A stretch of DNA of 64,000 bases from Chaetoderma sp. LZ-2023a (taxonomy: Eukaryota; Mollusca; Caudofoveata; Chaetodermatida; Chaetodermatidae), in assembly GCA_034401795.1 (NCBI GenBank), contig CM067373.1:40219669-40283668 (forward strand), in the 5' to 3' direction. This document shows positions 1 to 11,559 of the stretch, piece after piece; the stretch's first letter is position 1, and each line of letters starts with the position of its first letter. The position numbers and the translations under genes were made by a program. Below the pieces are notes generated by a model. The model saw only the letters and a program-made list of their open reading frames with translations. It had not been told where the DNA came from and ran no database searches.

Positions 1-104
1 GGTGCCCCTACTGGGCAGGGAGTCGGCGTGCAGTCCGGCGGGTGCCAGCCCCACCACCGCGCATGCGCAGACTAGCACTTCCTCTTTGCTAATTTATTGG
101 CAGA
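1..104 (+). repeat. Left inverted terminal repeat of DIRS element 1
   Basis: Reverse complement of the right repeat with only a few substitutions over about 104 bp, up to the shared AATTTATTGGC. Confidence 0.85.
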
Positions 105-497
105 GGGTGAACACATGCTTTGTGCTCCAAGCTTTTCACTAGTCTTTTTAAGTCAATTTTAAGCGGTTAATAGAAGTTTGAAACACCTGTTGTGATGTCT
201 GAGAGAGTGACTTCGCTGGAGGAGGGCCTAGGACCTATCCATCAGGTGACTTCTATTATATTTTAGCAAGTTTTTCCCGGTGTAATGTGTTTCCGGGACT
301 CGCGTTTACCGTGATAAGCGCCTAGTATAGTTGTTGTATGTCAACATGGTGCTATATAATACTAATCTCTCTTTGTGTTTATGTCCACAGGTAGCTGTCA
401 GGATATGTATTGGACATCACAGCATCAGAGGGTTTGTTTCTTTCCACCAAGGTTCCATTTCCTACTAATACTGTTAGCTTATCTAACCAAAAATTCT

Positions 498-665
498 ATG
501 TCCAGTGATTCGGAGGCCTCGTATGAAGGTCTTCTCACTTTGCCCCCTCTTGATCCAATTCCTTCCCCTACGGTGGAGAGAGTTAAGAGGCGTAGTCTTG
601 GTGGAGTGTTCCAGTTCATCACGTTGGATGGTTTGTCTATACAAAGAGTCAGGTATTCTAGTTAA
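498..665 (+). pseudogene. Possible gag N-terminal piece of DIRS element 1
   Basis: An open segment starting MSSDSEASYEG and ending shortly after a basic KRRS stretch. It lies in the element's 5' leader, in a different frame from and about 400 bp upstream of the next gag-like segment. It may be a separate small ORF or an N-terminal exon. A cysteine-rich piece with CxxC spacings (LCFHCSPCG, CDVC) follows at about 1020-1130, reminiscent of a zinc-knuckle-like gag region. I infer the gag role from position only. Confidence 0.35.
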
Positions 666-1146
666 TGATATGAGGTGATATTAATTATTTTAACTATAAA
701 TTGCCATTGTTATCATTGTGTATCTGATGTTTGTGTAGTCTGAATATCTATCCTGAAGATGTTCTGGTTATGAATACAATTCGTCCTTACACCTGGATGT
801 TTGTTTCGGATCGATTTAATTTCTGTCTGGGATTAATGACGTCATAATCAGCCTTGCTCTTTATTAACAATTAAAGTTTTGTCCAACGCTGGTTTCAGAT
901 GATTGGTGATCCTTATGATCATTTCCCTCTCTCTTTTAGTTTGGTTTTGAGCTTTCTAACTTTAACTAAATTGCTCATTGTCCTCGTCCTCTGTCCTATT
1001 TCAGAGACCTGGTTGCTCGTCCGGTGGGCGTTTTCTGAAAGAAAAATTCACCCCGCATCTTTGCTTTCATTGTAGTCCCTGTGGGCCATTGCTCAATTGT
1101 GACGTATGTAAGCATGGGGGGGGGCCAGCTAATGACCGAATTTTTA

Positions 1147-2815
1147 TGCTTGCAGGCTAAGGACAAGGTTGTGAAGGAGGAGAGGAAGCAAAAAAGAGAG
1201 GTGGGTAAGAGGAAGGCCTCGTCCTCAGTGGACATGGAGGCCTTCCGTAGTGAGATGTTGCGAGAGATGAAGAGGACAATAAAGGATTTGGTTCCAGAGT
1301 TGCTTCGTGGCATGCTTCCTGGACCAAATCCTTTGTTGTCCTCATCATCTGCTTCAGAGCAGATAATCCCCACCTCTGAATCTGGTTTCCTTAGGCCGTT
1401 ACCAGTTTTCGATGATTCAGAGGTGGCCCCATTAGTGGGGGCGTTCCATGACCCTAGCAGCAGGCTTGCTGTGCCGAGGGGTCGTGGACGGCTGTCGCTG
1501 GAACCTGCTGGCTGCTTATCAGCCCAGGGGTATCCGCACGCCGCAGGTGCCAGTACCTCCTATGGCACCTTTCCTGGCCAGTCCGAGTTAGCTCTCTGCT
1601 GACCCAGAGTCCAATCTTTCTGGCCAGGAAGAAGAGGATTATCTGTTAAGGTCACCGTCTGAGGACGTGGCCATGGATTTTGACGTCTGTGCACCCCTCG
1701 CGGGGAATACAGGCGTAATGAGCCGTGGTTCTACTCACGCAGTAGAAGAATTCACGGCTCAGAAGGTGGCCCTGGGCGGTGCTGATGGTCAGTTGTTCCG
1801 CATACCTCGGCTTGCCGAGAGTATTGCTGGTGCTGGCCGGGGCCGTGATGGGGCGGTATCTGCCCCGCGCTCTACCACAGCGCCTGCTCCTGGACAAGCC
1901 AGTCAGATTACCATGCCTGCTCTTTCGGGCCCGCATGCTTTCTCTGGCTTGCCGGGAGTGTCAGCATATCCGCCGTCAAGCTCTGCTGCGTTTGCTCAGG
2001 AGGAAGACGAAGGCCCTCGTCTAGTAGAGCACTCGCAGTTAGCCACGGAGGAGGATTGGTCTGACGCTTGTCAATGGCTGATAAGTGTTAGGCCAGACCT
2101 GCCCGCGGAGCAGTCGGCTAGCCAGCGAGACCACAGGCCGTGGTTAGCTGGTAAGTCGACTGCTAGCGCTATGCCATCTCTGGCGTTAGCAGAGCATATC
2201 GTGGATATGTTCTCGGCGGCGGAGACGTCCATTAAGGTGAATGGGCGTCTCGCGAAGGCCCCTCGCGAGGTCGCAAGGCGCTGCCGCATCGTGCCCGTGG
2301 ATTACCAGAGGTACGGTGTGGTGCCCAAGCCTAGCGTGGATGACCGCGCGGCTCTGGGTGAGGATGCGCGGCCAGGCTCCCGTTCTGACACGGGAGCTTT
2401 GTGTTCGAACGCAACGCAAATGCCGCGTTGCGGGATGCGGAGGAGAGTGGGAGAGCGTCTATTGCGGCGCTGTCTCACGTCTCCCAGCTGTTACAGGGGG
2501 TAGTAACAGCATCCGCATCACGCCAACCGAGCCCGGTCACAGTCCAGAGAGCCATCCAGGATGGTATCAACCTGGCTCTGGACTGTATGACTCGGGCGGT
2601 GACCAGGAGTGTCCGGGCGAGGCGCACGTTTGCGTTGGATAACCCTTGCCGTCCCAGGACCTGTACAATAGGCTTCTGCGTACGCCTATGGCAGGTCCTG
2701 GTCTCTTTGGAGGTGAGGGATGTAGGCACCTCCAGGAGATGGTTACTCTGGTCAATAACCAGAGGGCGCTGCGCGAACAGTTTGAGGTGCTCCGTAGGGA
2801 GCGCGTTCGCGCTGC
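1147..2815 (+). pseudogene. Gag-like region of DIRS element 1, frameshifted
   Basis: A basic, charged N-terminus (KDKVVKEERKQKREVGKRKA) leads into an acidic/amphipathic stretch (MEAFRSEMLREMKR), then a Pro/Ser/Ala-rich middle. The region closes with a segment containing LLRTPMAGPGLFGG, typical of the end of DIRS gag. The reading frame changes near 1600, again near 2390 and again near 2640, so no single protein can be made. The N-terminal stretch is clearly related to the minus-strand fragment near 35850 (NMDALRAEMGSEMRK), which confirms that both belong to one family. Function in capsid assembly is inferred from the family. Confidence 0.65.
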
Positions 2816-3387
2816 ACCCCCTGCGTACCATATTTTTAATTGCTGCGGCCTCGGCTATGCGTAGGAGTGAGATTCATGCCTTATCAGCCGAGGAGGACCG
2901 TTTTGTGGTTACATGGGAAGGCCTTAAGCTTCTACCTAGGATTAATTTCTTGGCTAAGAATCAGTCTTTGAAATATCCAGGTCAACCTATTTTTTTGCCA
3001 GCTTTAACTAGATATGATCCTAATTCTAAAGCATGGTGTCCCGTCCGGGCATTGCTCCGGTACAAACAGCGTACTTCGGAGTGGCGGACCGACCAGTCAG
3101 CGTTATGGTTGTCATATATTGAACCCCATGGCAGGGCGTCTATGGACACCATTTCCAGGTGGATTGTAGAATGTATCCAGTTTTGTCATAAATCTGCCAC
3201 CGGTAAGCAGGTTGACATGGCCAAGGCTCACAGTGTCCGCGGCGTAGTGACTTCCACCGCCCTATTTAATGGGGTCCCTGTGGATGACATTATGTCGGTT
3301 GCTCAGTGGCACTGTGAGTCAAGTTTTACAGACCATTATCTCCGTGACACCTCAAATCCTCTCGCCTTGTCGATTTTGAAAAAATAA
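2816..3387 (+). CDS. Tyrosine recombinase (YR) domain of DIRS element 1
   Basis: About 190 residues of the catalytic half of a DIRS-type tyrosine recombinase, which integrates circular cDNA. Visible catalytic signature: the first arginine in AMRRSEIHAL (about 2857), the H-x-x-R box in AHSVRG (about 3226), the H/W position in AQWHCESSF, and the nucleophile tyrosine in DHYLRD (about 3340). The frame is open to the stop TAA at 3385. The N-terminal half of the usual recombinase is missing, replaced by gag sequence in a fused frame starting at 2401. The catalytic core therefore looks intact, but its start and its N-terminal DNA-binding part are not. Confidence 0.8.
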
Positions 3388-3726
3388 TTAGGTGTATTTT
3401 TTTGATGAGGTTTCCTCATTGCTTATATATATCAGAATTAATTAATGGCAACAACTACTTTTTGGGACTGCATCAGCCTTCACCACTGGGAAGATGATGT
3501 CAGCAGCCAAGTTCAACAAGGTCAGTCTTGTTCATGTGTTGTTGATTGTATTGTCACGTGACCCTTTGTTATTAATATGGTGATGGTTTGTGTGTTTATG
3601 TGGTTCATCATTGAGAGTATACGAAAATGGAGCCTTTTCGTCTGTGTCCTATAGTACATGGCACTGGTACTTAGAGAGCGTATGGGACATTGAGGTCATT
3701 CGAGTCTTCCTCCCAGGAAAGGGAAA

Positions 3727-3740
3727 GGGGGGGGGGGGGG
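3727..3740 (+). repeat. Poly-G tract, 14 G
   Basis: Uninterrupted G run in the 3' part of DIRS element 1. Similar runs recur at 16807, 17887 and 25672. Confidence 0.95.
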
Positions 3741-3893
3741 AGTGCATATGACATTCGGTCATCTCTCATCCATCGGTTTGTGTTAACCGAGGGTTTCAGA
3801 AGTTTAAGTGCCTTAAACGTGGAAAAGTGTATAGGGAAGAGCTGGTCTTTTGACCTCGCCTCCCTCCCGCCGAATTCTGGCAATATCAAAGAG

Positions 3894-3983
3894 TATTAGG
3901 GAGGTAAGTATACTCTTGAAGTGAAATAAACGAAATCAAGGATTTCTTTTTTCACGAGAGAGTTGATACTTACCTCCCTAATA
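3894..3983. repeat. Internal inverted repeat of DIRS element 1
   Basis: The 18-bp arms TATTAGGGAGGTAAGTAT and its complement face each other around a spacer of about 54 bp. DIRS elements carry internal complementary regions used to circularise cDNA; this is a good candidate. Confidence 0.7.
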
Positions 3984-4044
3984 TGGACCCGGCCTCTCCA
4001 CCCCACAGAGGCTCGGTCTTCAGGCTCTTAATAGTTGCATGTGT

Positions 4045-4148
4045 GTCAGCCAATAAATTAGTCAGAGGAAGTGCTAGTCTGCGCATGTACGGTGGTGGGG
4101 CTGGCATCCGCCGGACTGCACTCTGACTCCCTGCCCAGTAGGGGCACC
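4045..4148 (-). repeat. Right inverted terminal repeat of DIRS element 1
   Basis: Partner of the left repeat at the window start; ends GGGGCACC. Confidence 0.85.
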
Positions 4149-4189
4149 TAACTGTTTTTATTCTGAGTGTTTATTGAGTGAAAGCCGAT

Positions 4190-4263
4190 ATTTAGCAATA
4201 TCAAAGAGTATTAGAGAGGTAAGTATCAACTCTCGTGAAAAAAGAAATCCTTGATTTCGTTTA
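4190..4263 (-). repeat. Extra inverted copy of the DIRS internal repeat
   Basis: Reverse complement of 3925-3990, from AGGTAAGTATCAACTCTC to ATCCTTGATTTCG, just outside the right terminal repeat. Either the element extends past 4148 (an extended 3' end) or this is the remnant of a second, neighbouring copy. Confidence 0.6.
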
Positions 4264-4503
4264 AACCACAGATATCTAGTGTTTGTGCCGGTCACATTTT
4301 ATACAATGATCTTACAATGGCTATACTTTAGTGGTCGAAGAATGTTTTTCGTAGATTATTGTACAGTTTACTTGATGTAAATTAAAACTATTTTACTACA
4401 TATTTGTAGGAGCTAGCAGTGACTACAGACCCGTGTCAAGAATACGAAATAAATCATTGTTCAATACAGTACTGTACACACTCAGAATTTCTTATCAAGG
4501 GCC

Positions 4504-4883
4504 TTAACCTTTTGAACCCTAATGGTATTGTCATGGTGGTCACGCCCACCACGAGTTTATGGCAAAAAGTACAAGAATTTGAATAGTTTATGGCAAAAAA
4601 AATACAAAAATTTGTATAGTTTATGGCAAAAAATACAAAAATTTGAATTTATAGATGACATAAGCATGAGATTGAAAAGGCCTGTATTTTGGCCTCACTG
4701 AATAAATACAATAACCTGAAAGGCCAGAACATCAGTCCTGTACAAAGAAACATGTACACATGTTTATATTTTTATGTAATGTCAACTTATGCACATAGTT
4801 ATGAGCAGGGCCGCAGTGTTCCAGCCTTTCGTGTCATTTAACTTTCTAAGTGAAATTCCGGCCTATCGGGTTCAAAAGGTTAA
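4504..4883. mobile_element. MITE with TTAA-bounded 16-bp TIRs
   Basis: TTAACCTTTTGAACCC at the left and its complement at the right, 380 bp apart, both bounded by TTAA. Internally there are three tandem copies of about 31 bp built on GTTTATGGCAAAAA (4553-4645). TTAA flanks and a CC start are piggyBac-like. No ORF. Confidence 0.65.
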
Positions 4884-4966
4884 AAGTCCTTGCTTTTAAA
4901 ATCAAATACTTAGATTTGGTGAAAATCTGTGAAAACCTATATATTTTCACAAAAATTGAATCGTAT

Positions 4967-5175
4967 TTAACCCTTGCCACTCTGATGTCAATGTTCTATT
5001 TTTTATTGTGTCAATATCAAAGAAACTGGTGTACATTTTTCAACAATTTTGATGGAAGATGTTGCTGTCTACGACAGCACCATCTCCCACCAAATTTGTT
5101 GAAAATTGAACACCAGTTCATCTTTTAATTTAATTTGAAAATTTAAAGTTTTGACACCAGAGGGGTAATGGTTAA
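4967..5175. mobile_element. MITE, TTAA-bounded, 209 bp hairpin
   Basis: Ends TTAACCCTTGCCACTCTG and the matching inverted end, with a long imperfect palindrome inside (AACTGGTGT ... ACACCAGTT). Same TTAA-CCC end type as the other MITEs but a different body. Confidence 0.7.
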
Positions 5176-5519
5176 TAAGAAGTTTTCCCGATATTTATAG
5201 ACACAAAAATGTAAATAATGGTTAAATACTGTGTGCTTTTCTGAGGAATATTCAACTGTGACGTGTAGTACTATATAATAGCTAGGTTTATTCATCAGTC
5301 GTGTAGCCATTGGTGTAATATCTTTATTTCTGACTGTTTCTTGAAGCTGCAATAGCCACGTTAGTTTAAAGCCATTTCCAAGTTTATTTGTATTACTTAT
5401 GCCAGCGATGGAATTCATTTGAAAAGCTTAGCATTCATGTAAGCCTTTCATTGTGCATGTTTGCATACATTTACTACATTGATATTGTTAAATGATTTGA
5501 CTAAAGGTTATTGCTGGCA

Positions 5520-5700
5520 TGACAGCAGCAACTTTCATTTCAATAGATGGATCCATTTCTATCTGTCACTCAAGTATGTGACGTCATCAAATTTGTCACA
5601 TATCAGCTCCGTCACGAAACTCGAAGTCTTGTCACAAGTGTACAAATTGTATGTCTGATGAATTTACAATTTAATAAACATTCTGTTGAATAATAAGGAA
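5520..5700. repeat. Dispersed repeat family C, fragment
   Basis: Shares the run CTGTCACTCAAGTATG, TGACGTCAT and GAATTTACAATTTAATAAAC with copies near 8890, 21620, 25980 and 50400. No coding potential. Confidence 0.5.
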
Positions 5701-5771
5701 AATAGTTAACTGCAGGATGTCCCGGCGAGGTAACTAATTTTCTGTATTGTGAATTATTCTGGGATCAGGAT

Positions 5772-6530
5772 AACAGTTTTAGCTCAGGGCCGAGTGAGCT
5801 TATGTCATGACGGCCGCCCGTCCGGTGTCCATCTGTCAAATCGCTTTTCCGTAACTGTTTGACCGATTTCAATCAGATTTGCCTGGAAGGATCTTATGCT
5901 GGCACCCTCCAGAACTTCTAGATTCAGAATTTTGATTGGTCAATTCTTTGGATGAAAATCTTCATAATGCTCCTTAAATCATGTTGCTTGACATAATTCA
6001 ACTATATTTGGGTAGACGGATTCTATGCTGGTAGCCTCTAGAACTTCTATTCAGAATTTTGGTTGATCAATTTTTTGGATGAAAATCTTAGATTTTATGA
6101 GAAATTGCCAAAACGGTACTTATTAGTTGCTCAACATAATTCAACCACATTTGGCTAGAGGGACCCTATCGTGGTAGACTCAATTTTTTGGTTGAGAATC
6201 TTAGATTTACCGGATATGTTCAAAACACTACTCTTCATTGACTGCTTGGTGGATTTCAACTTAATATGGTAGGTTTCAGTAATTTTATACAGAATTAGAA
6301 TGTGTCAATCCTTTTGGTAAAATTTGTCACCCCTACTCATTAATGGCTTGGCAGATTTTAACTTAAATGGGTTGGAAGTACCGTATGTAACTAGGCTTCA
6401 GAATTTTGCGGGCATCTTGAAATTTCCCAAAAAAAATTGTCGGAAAATCGTTTAAAATCCTACTCATTAACTGCTTGGACGATTTCTACTAGACTTCGCT
6501 GGAAGGACCCTAGGGACAACGGTGTGGTGG
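5772..6530 (+). repeat. Mollusc-type dispersed repeat with internal ~150-bp subrepeats
   Basis: Starts with the hairpin-like AGCTCAGGGCCGAGTGAGCT, followed by a GTCCGTCC-like stretch and four to five diverged subunits containing GATTTCAA..ATTTGG and CAGAATTTTG. The same family recurs in reverse at 61710-63190 and, in part, at 12607. Confidence 0.6.
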
Positions 6531-6735
6531 GGGGTGGGGGTTGGGGAGCAGTTTGAACAGTTAGAAATGGATGCCTCTATTTTTTTTTTCATACTAGTGT
6601 TCATATTTCTCTCACTGATATTTCCAGCTAATATGCAGTAATGCCAGCTACATATTATTGAGCAGATAAAATGTGTGAAGACCACATATAAAGAACTAAT
6701 TATTTCATCTCATCTGTATATATTTCTACTGGTTA

Positions 6736-6958
6736 TTAACCCTTTAACACTCATATCATCTGCACTGGTCTTGAGAAATGTCCATTTTCAGACCAATAGA
6801 AGACTATTTTTGAAAATTTACCACTGCAATGGCTGGCTCGTTAACCGAGCCAGTCATTCTAAGTGGTAAATTTTCAAATACAGTTCTCTTGGTCTGCAAA
6901 CAGACATTTTCTATGAGAAAATTAAAAATTTTAAAATAATCGATGATTAAAGTGTTAA
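6736..6958. mobile_element. TTAA-bounded palindromic MITE (family A)
   Basis: TTAACCCTTTAACACTCA at the left, AGTGTTAA at the right. Long hairpin centred on GGCTCGTTAACCGAGCC with arms carrying GGTAAATTTTCAAA and GTCTGCAAA..GACATT. Non-coding, 223 bp. Confidence 0.8.
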
Positions 6959-7247
6959 GAAACTATTTGATGCATCTGCCATTACTTTTATTTACTAATA
7001 CACACACAGTAAACATTTGAAACAAGTATGTACATCTATTTTCATGATCTGCAATGTATTAATACATTCCTGTTACGGTATTACACAGGCAAGCTGGTGG
7101 TAATTGCAGGTCCACGCAACAATGCTGCGGCGACACTACAGCAGATCCACGCAACAATTCTACCCTACAGCTTATTTCTGAGCTGTAATGTGTATTTATT
7201 TTTGTTATATATAAACTGGTGCAATTAATTATTTATAACAGGTATTG

Positions 7248-7489
7248 TTAATCATCTAAAACTAAAGCCGGACAAAGAGGGACTCCTACAGTTGTCCTGA
7301 GAAATGTCCATTTGCAGAACAAGAGAAAACTATTTTTGAAGATTTATCACTGGACTGACTATGTTCGTTAACTGAGCCAGCCATTCCAATGGTAAATTTT
7401 CAAAAATGCTCCAATGTTGGTCTGCAAATGGACATTCTGTATGAGAAAATTGAAATTTTGTTGAGCAAATTTGACAGTTAAATGGTTAA
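7248..7489. mobile_element. Family A MITE
   Basis: TTAA at both limits, core palindrome CATTCCAATGGTAAATTTTC and AATGTCCATTTGCAGA arms; the left arm is somewhat diverged. Confidence 0.7.
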
Positions 7490-7565
7490 AAAACACGTGT
7501 TTGTCTGCGGGGAAAAGTAGATGTTTATTACAAGACATGATCAAAGGAAAAGCTCAGTAGGTATT

Positions 7566-7774
7566 TTAACCCTTTGGCCGATGAATTCCCGCTATCTCAT
7601 CTTCAGCGTAATCATACAATAAATCCATTGAACATTTTAAAGTTAATTTGACTGGAAGCTGTTATTGGCTAAGGCGGCAATAGCTTCCAGTCAAATTAAT
7701 TTCAAAATATTGAACAGAATGTTTTATATCATAAAGAATTTACTGTTTCAGCGATTTGACGTTGAAAGGTTTAA
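7566..7774. mobile_element. TTAA-bounded MITE (family B)
   Basis: TTAACCCTTTGGCCG at the left and AAAGGTTTAA at the right. Core inverted repeat TTAATTTGACTGGAAGCT with its complement. Directly followed (7775-7860) by two to three imperfect copies of about 30 bp containing GGAACCTAT, another tandem repeat starting at a MITE end. Confidence 0.75.
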
Positions 7775-7860
7775 GAACCTATATCCTGATCTATATAGCA
7801 TGATCTAGGAACCTATCCTGGTCTATGTAGCATCATAGGAACCTATGATTGTTTTAGCTT

Positions 7861-8412
7861 GTACAAGGCCCATAATGCATTATGTAACCAAATCACATTC
7901 CTATGAAGATCAATGACAAAGCAATAGTTATTTTAAATTCTATTATCAAGATCTAATAATAATAGATATTGTCCTCGGAGTAAATGTTGCAGCAGGTCCT
8001 ATCTTACCGTTACCTCTGACCACTCACAATGAAATGGTGAATGCCGTGGCAAATGTCGGTTAATGCGGCATTACATGTCGTGCCTTTCACTTTATCTATA
8101 CCGTTGTTAATTCTAAATTATTACACTATTTTAGTATATACTTAACTAACTTGTTGTTTACAACAGGATGGAAAATCTCATTTTTTTAAAATAAATAATA
8201 AATTTGCAATACTCTGTACATAATAACAATAAAAAACAAACCAAATATGTATATAGTGAATATTATTATGATAACTTTATATTATCATTGTGTATATTGT
8301 TTTATACCAGCATATATAGTCTACATGTGTTGTATTGTACTCAAATACTACAGGTCTTTTTTTTGCCCTGAAATAGCTAAATTTGGTTTTAAAAAAAAGA
8401 AGAAAAAAAAGA
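7861..8412. other. AT-rich spacer, nothing recognised
   Basis: No ORF, repeat unit or exon-like signal that I can support; a short A-rich run precedes the next MITE. Confidence 0.5.
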
Positions 8413-8600
8413 GTAAAACATTTGCTTATTAAATGTCCATTTGTCTGACAAGAGAACACTGTTTTTGAAAATTGAACATTGGAATGACTGGCTCGGTTAA
8501 TGAGCCAGTCATTCTAATGGTAAATTTTCAAAAATAGCCTTGGTTTACAAATGAACATTCATCGACACCACTTCAGAGGCGTTTTTCATCGGATTCAACA
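8413..8600. mobile_element. Family A MITE, ends worn
   Basis: Core CTGGCTCGGTTAATGAGCCAG with flanking arms AATGTCCATTTGTCTGAC and TTTACAAATGAACATTC; TTAA ends not clear. Confidence 0.65.
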
Positions 8601-8729
8601 TGACAGGGTCATACTTGTTTTCTGTTAGGACTTCGTGTCAGATAAAGATATTTTCTCGATCCCTATACGAATCAGAGGATGGCTAGACTTATTGATCTGC
8701 ATAGCCTTATTGATCTGCATAGCATCCGA

Positions 8730-9110
8730 GAATGAAGGAATCCAGTTTTAGCTATGCTCCACCCGCACTTTGCCCATGTTGGGATTGATCGATCCCTAAA
8801 CTCCCTATCAATTTCTAGAAACCTTTACAGGTAAGCTGTTGAATATTTTGAAACTAATTTAACTTGTGTGGTGTTGCTGCCTATGGCCTGTTTATTAAAT
8901 CGTAAGGACATACGATGGGTATACACGATACAACAACACTTAGTCCGGACGGCATGAATTAAGCATTGTTGACGAACTTAGCTGTCATTCATGACTTAGC
9001 TGATTATGACATCACCTTACATGTCAAGTAGTTGATTATGACATCATTTGATTGATGAATAAACTGGAATCCTGTTAAAGATTTTCAAAATCTCTTGATG
9101 ACTCGATATG
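8730..9110. repeat. Dispersed repeat family C
   Basis: Contains CCAGTTTTAGCTATGC, GATCGATCCCT and GCTGTTGAATATTTTGAAAC in the same order as copies near 29690, 38790 and 50240. Non-coding. Confidence 0.6.
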
Positions 9111-9339
9111 AAGCAGGCCCAGCCCTCTACAGTACGGATAAAAATAACTTAACAAGTTTCCAAAGCAAAGTAAATATATTTTGAACATAATTGCATTGGA
9201 AGAACAAACATGTTTCTGTATTTGTGTTGGAAATGTTAACTTATTTATGAGCTGTACTGTTCTTACAATGAGTAATGAAAATTGTATAACTGCTTTCTCC
9301 GGAAGTTATTTGTCTGGCAATGTGCACAATTATTTACTG

Positions 9340-9569
9340 GAACCCTGTAATGGTCATACCGGCCTCTGTAGTCATCTCGGGGAATGTCCATTTGCATGAC
9401 AATAGAAGACTATTTTTGAAAATTTACCACTGGAATGACTGGCTCGATAACCGAGCCAGTCATTCCAGTGGTAAATTTTCAGAAATAGTCTTCCATTGTC
9501 CTGCAAATCGACATTTAATAAGCAAATATTTTTGATTTTCTTGACCAAATGTGAACATTAAAGGGTTAA
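9340..9569. mobile_element. Family A MITE
   Basis: Perfectly matched hairpin arms around GGCTCGATAACCGAGCC; the right end is TTAAAGGGTTAA, the left end has decayed. Confidence 0.75.
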
Positions 9570-9624
9570 TAAACGTATTTGCAATTACTTTCTGCATACC
9601 TATGTCTGAGCTAAGACATCTACA

Positions 9625-9859
9625 TTAACACTTTAATGGTCAAGCCGGCCAAAAATTATGCTGGCAGGATTTTGACTTATATTTATTTTAGACCAAAATA
9701 ATATTTGAGCAAATGGACCACTGGAATGCCTGGCTCAAAATAGGCATTCCAGTGATCTGTTTTTTTCAAAATATTCGCGAATCCACAACTGAACATTCTG
9801 TCATGTCAATAAGAGTTGTTGCTATTTTCTTGATGGATTTTGCTGCTTTATAGTGTTAA
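9625..9859. mobile_element. Family A-related MITE, variant
   Basis: TTAACACTTTAATGGTCAAG at the left and GTGTTAA at the right. The hairpin is different: TGGAATGCCTGGCTC..GGCATTCCA. Adjacent to the previous copy. Confidence 0.65.
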
Positions 9860-9984
9860 TGATAAATGATTCCTTTGGTCAGTGTCACTTTGTTACATTT
9901 AAATCTTTATATATATATATATATATAAATATAACCTTCCTTACATTTGTTACAAATCTCACATATCTGTGATAGTAGGATATT

Positions 9985-10130
9985 CAATCCATGTGGTACA
10001 TGGGGTGTTGTGCGTGTTAGTGGAGGCTGAGGTAACACATGGGTCATTGTTTTGTGGGTTTGTGGAGGCCGAGGTGACATTGGTTGTGTTACTGGAGGCC
10101 AAGGTAACATGGGTTCTAGCGTGGGATTAG
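9985..10130 (+). repeat. Imperfect tandem repeat, GGAGGCNGAGGTAACA-like
   Basis: Three diverged copies of about 40-50 bp containing GTGGAGGC..GAGGT(A/G)ACA. Preceded by a short TA microsatellite at 9908-9928. Confidence 0.5.
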
Positions 10131-10580
10131 TGGCATAAGGAATGTGCTCGACAAGACAAGGCTATTATTGAAAATTTATGACTGGAATGCCTGGCTCAGT
10201 AACTGACCCAAGCATCCATAAAGATTTTTCAGTTGTCCTCTGTTGAATTAAAGAACAAAACTAAGGTTTTTGCTTGAACTTGAGACAGAAGCTATAAAGC
10301 AAACAGTTTCGAAAGGTTATATGAGCCCATTTTGCCATATGGAGTCAATTAAATCTCCCAATGAACTTAGGTTAGAAAATACAAAAAAAATTCTTCACAG
10401 GAAACTACAAAAAAGATTTTGAGTTGGCAGTTTTTATTTAGGTTTGGTCGTGAGAGGACACCCAAACTATTATTTACATATGGCTCCCAGTCATTTTAGA
10501 GGTAAACTTTCAAAAATAGCTTCTTGACATTCACTAAGCAAAGATGTCAATTTTCTTTACTATATTAGTCTAGTGGTTTA
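10130..10580. mobile_element. Two broken family A MITE pieces
   Basis: 10140-10240 retains TGACTGGAATGCCTGGCTCAG; 10485-10550 retains CCAGTCATTTTAGAGGTAAA and CTTTCAAAAATAG. Each represents about half a MITE. Confidence 0.5.
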
Positions 10581-10613
10581 CCTGTACTGTATGCGTAGCA
10601 ATCACAGAATTGG

Positions 10614-10615
10614 TA

Positions 10616-10671
<56 letters not shown>
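10614..10671. repeat. (TA)n microsatellite
   Basis: Nearly uninterrupted TA dinucleotides, about 29 repeats. Confidence 0.95.
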
Positions 10672-10672
<1 letters not shown>

Positions 10673-11010
10673 TCATCCTCAATGCCTCCTCCCAATATGT
10701 GAGAATCCTTTATCTCAACCTACCAACAATTTATACATATATACAGTAGTTACAGGTTAACAACAAGTTTGATGGATCTTGTGTTAAATAGTAATTAAAG
10801 CGCCTGTGTACCATTAAATAGAGAAACATTTGCACGAGATATGAGATGCCTGTTGATTTTTGTCCAATTTACCTAGCATGGAGTGCCCTATTGTAACTAT
10901 TAGATGCCATATTAGTTACTTCTGTTGTCTATACAGGGCAGGATTTCTCAAAGAAAAGTACCCATTCAGTATTTACAGCAGTACACTCGACAGCACACAT
11001 TTCAATACTG

Positions 11011-11188
11011 TTAACCCTTTCACCGCTGAATTCACCATATCTCAATTTCAAGGCACCCATACAGTGAAACTGTTGAATATTTTGAAACTAATTTGACTGG
11101 AAGGGATTCCAGTCAAATTAATTTTGAAATATTCAACAGAATAAGTTTTATACCAAAAAGAATTTACTTTTGTCGGTGAAAGGATTAA
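11011..11188. mobile_element. Family B MITE inside the foldback element
   Basis: TTAACCCTTTCACCGCTGAA to CGGTGAAAGGATTAA, with the core TAATTTGACTGGAA inverted on itself. The uninterrupted sibling near 52120 reads TTTCAATACTGTTCAG, which locates the insertion at the TTAA-like position. Confidence 0.8.
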
Positions 11189-11559
11189 TACAAGTCTATC
11201 AATTTCCAGGAAAAATTAAGAGAAAGTTGTGTACTTTGACAAGAATGTGCGTGAAAGTTGTTACTATCAATAGCAACAATAGCATTCAGTGAAATTATTA
11301 TCAAAATAATTAGTAGGCAATGCGAGTACTACTTGCTACATATTTGATACAAATTTGAAGGAAAATAGTTGCTGCAACAGCTTACAGTCTAAATAATCAA
11401 AATTAATCATCGCAGCTTTCAGTCGACACTGATTAGGCATTGATTAAGAATGCATTGATAATTGTACACATGCAGGCTTTGCTAAATATTTTGTTCTTGT
11501 GAGGATAGCGTATCTAGACATATACTCTCTCTTAGCTTAGCGCTATTGAAAGCCAGCAG

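Larger units (their letters stand above)
1..4148 (+). mobile_element. DIRS-like YR retrotransposon, internally deleted
   Basis: The two ends are inverted copies of about 104 bp, both starting GGTGCCCCTACTGGGCAGGG when read inward. Between them lie a gag-like region and a tyrosine recombinase in the same orientation. Inverted ends, a YR instead of a DDE integrase, and extra internal inverted repeats near the 3' end are the DIRS architecture. No reverse transcriptase or RNase H is present: gag runs almost directly into the recombinase core near 2815, so this is a deletion derivative that would need proteins from another copy. Gag carries frameshifts, so it is probably dead. The window starts exactly at the left repeat, so flanking sequence cannot be checked. 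Confidence 0.8.

Noticed and set aside
3671-3899. Overlapping 69- to 72-residue frames in the DIRS 3' region
   Set aside because: They contain the poly-G tract, overlap on opposite strands, and lie after the recombinase stop.
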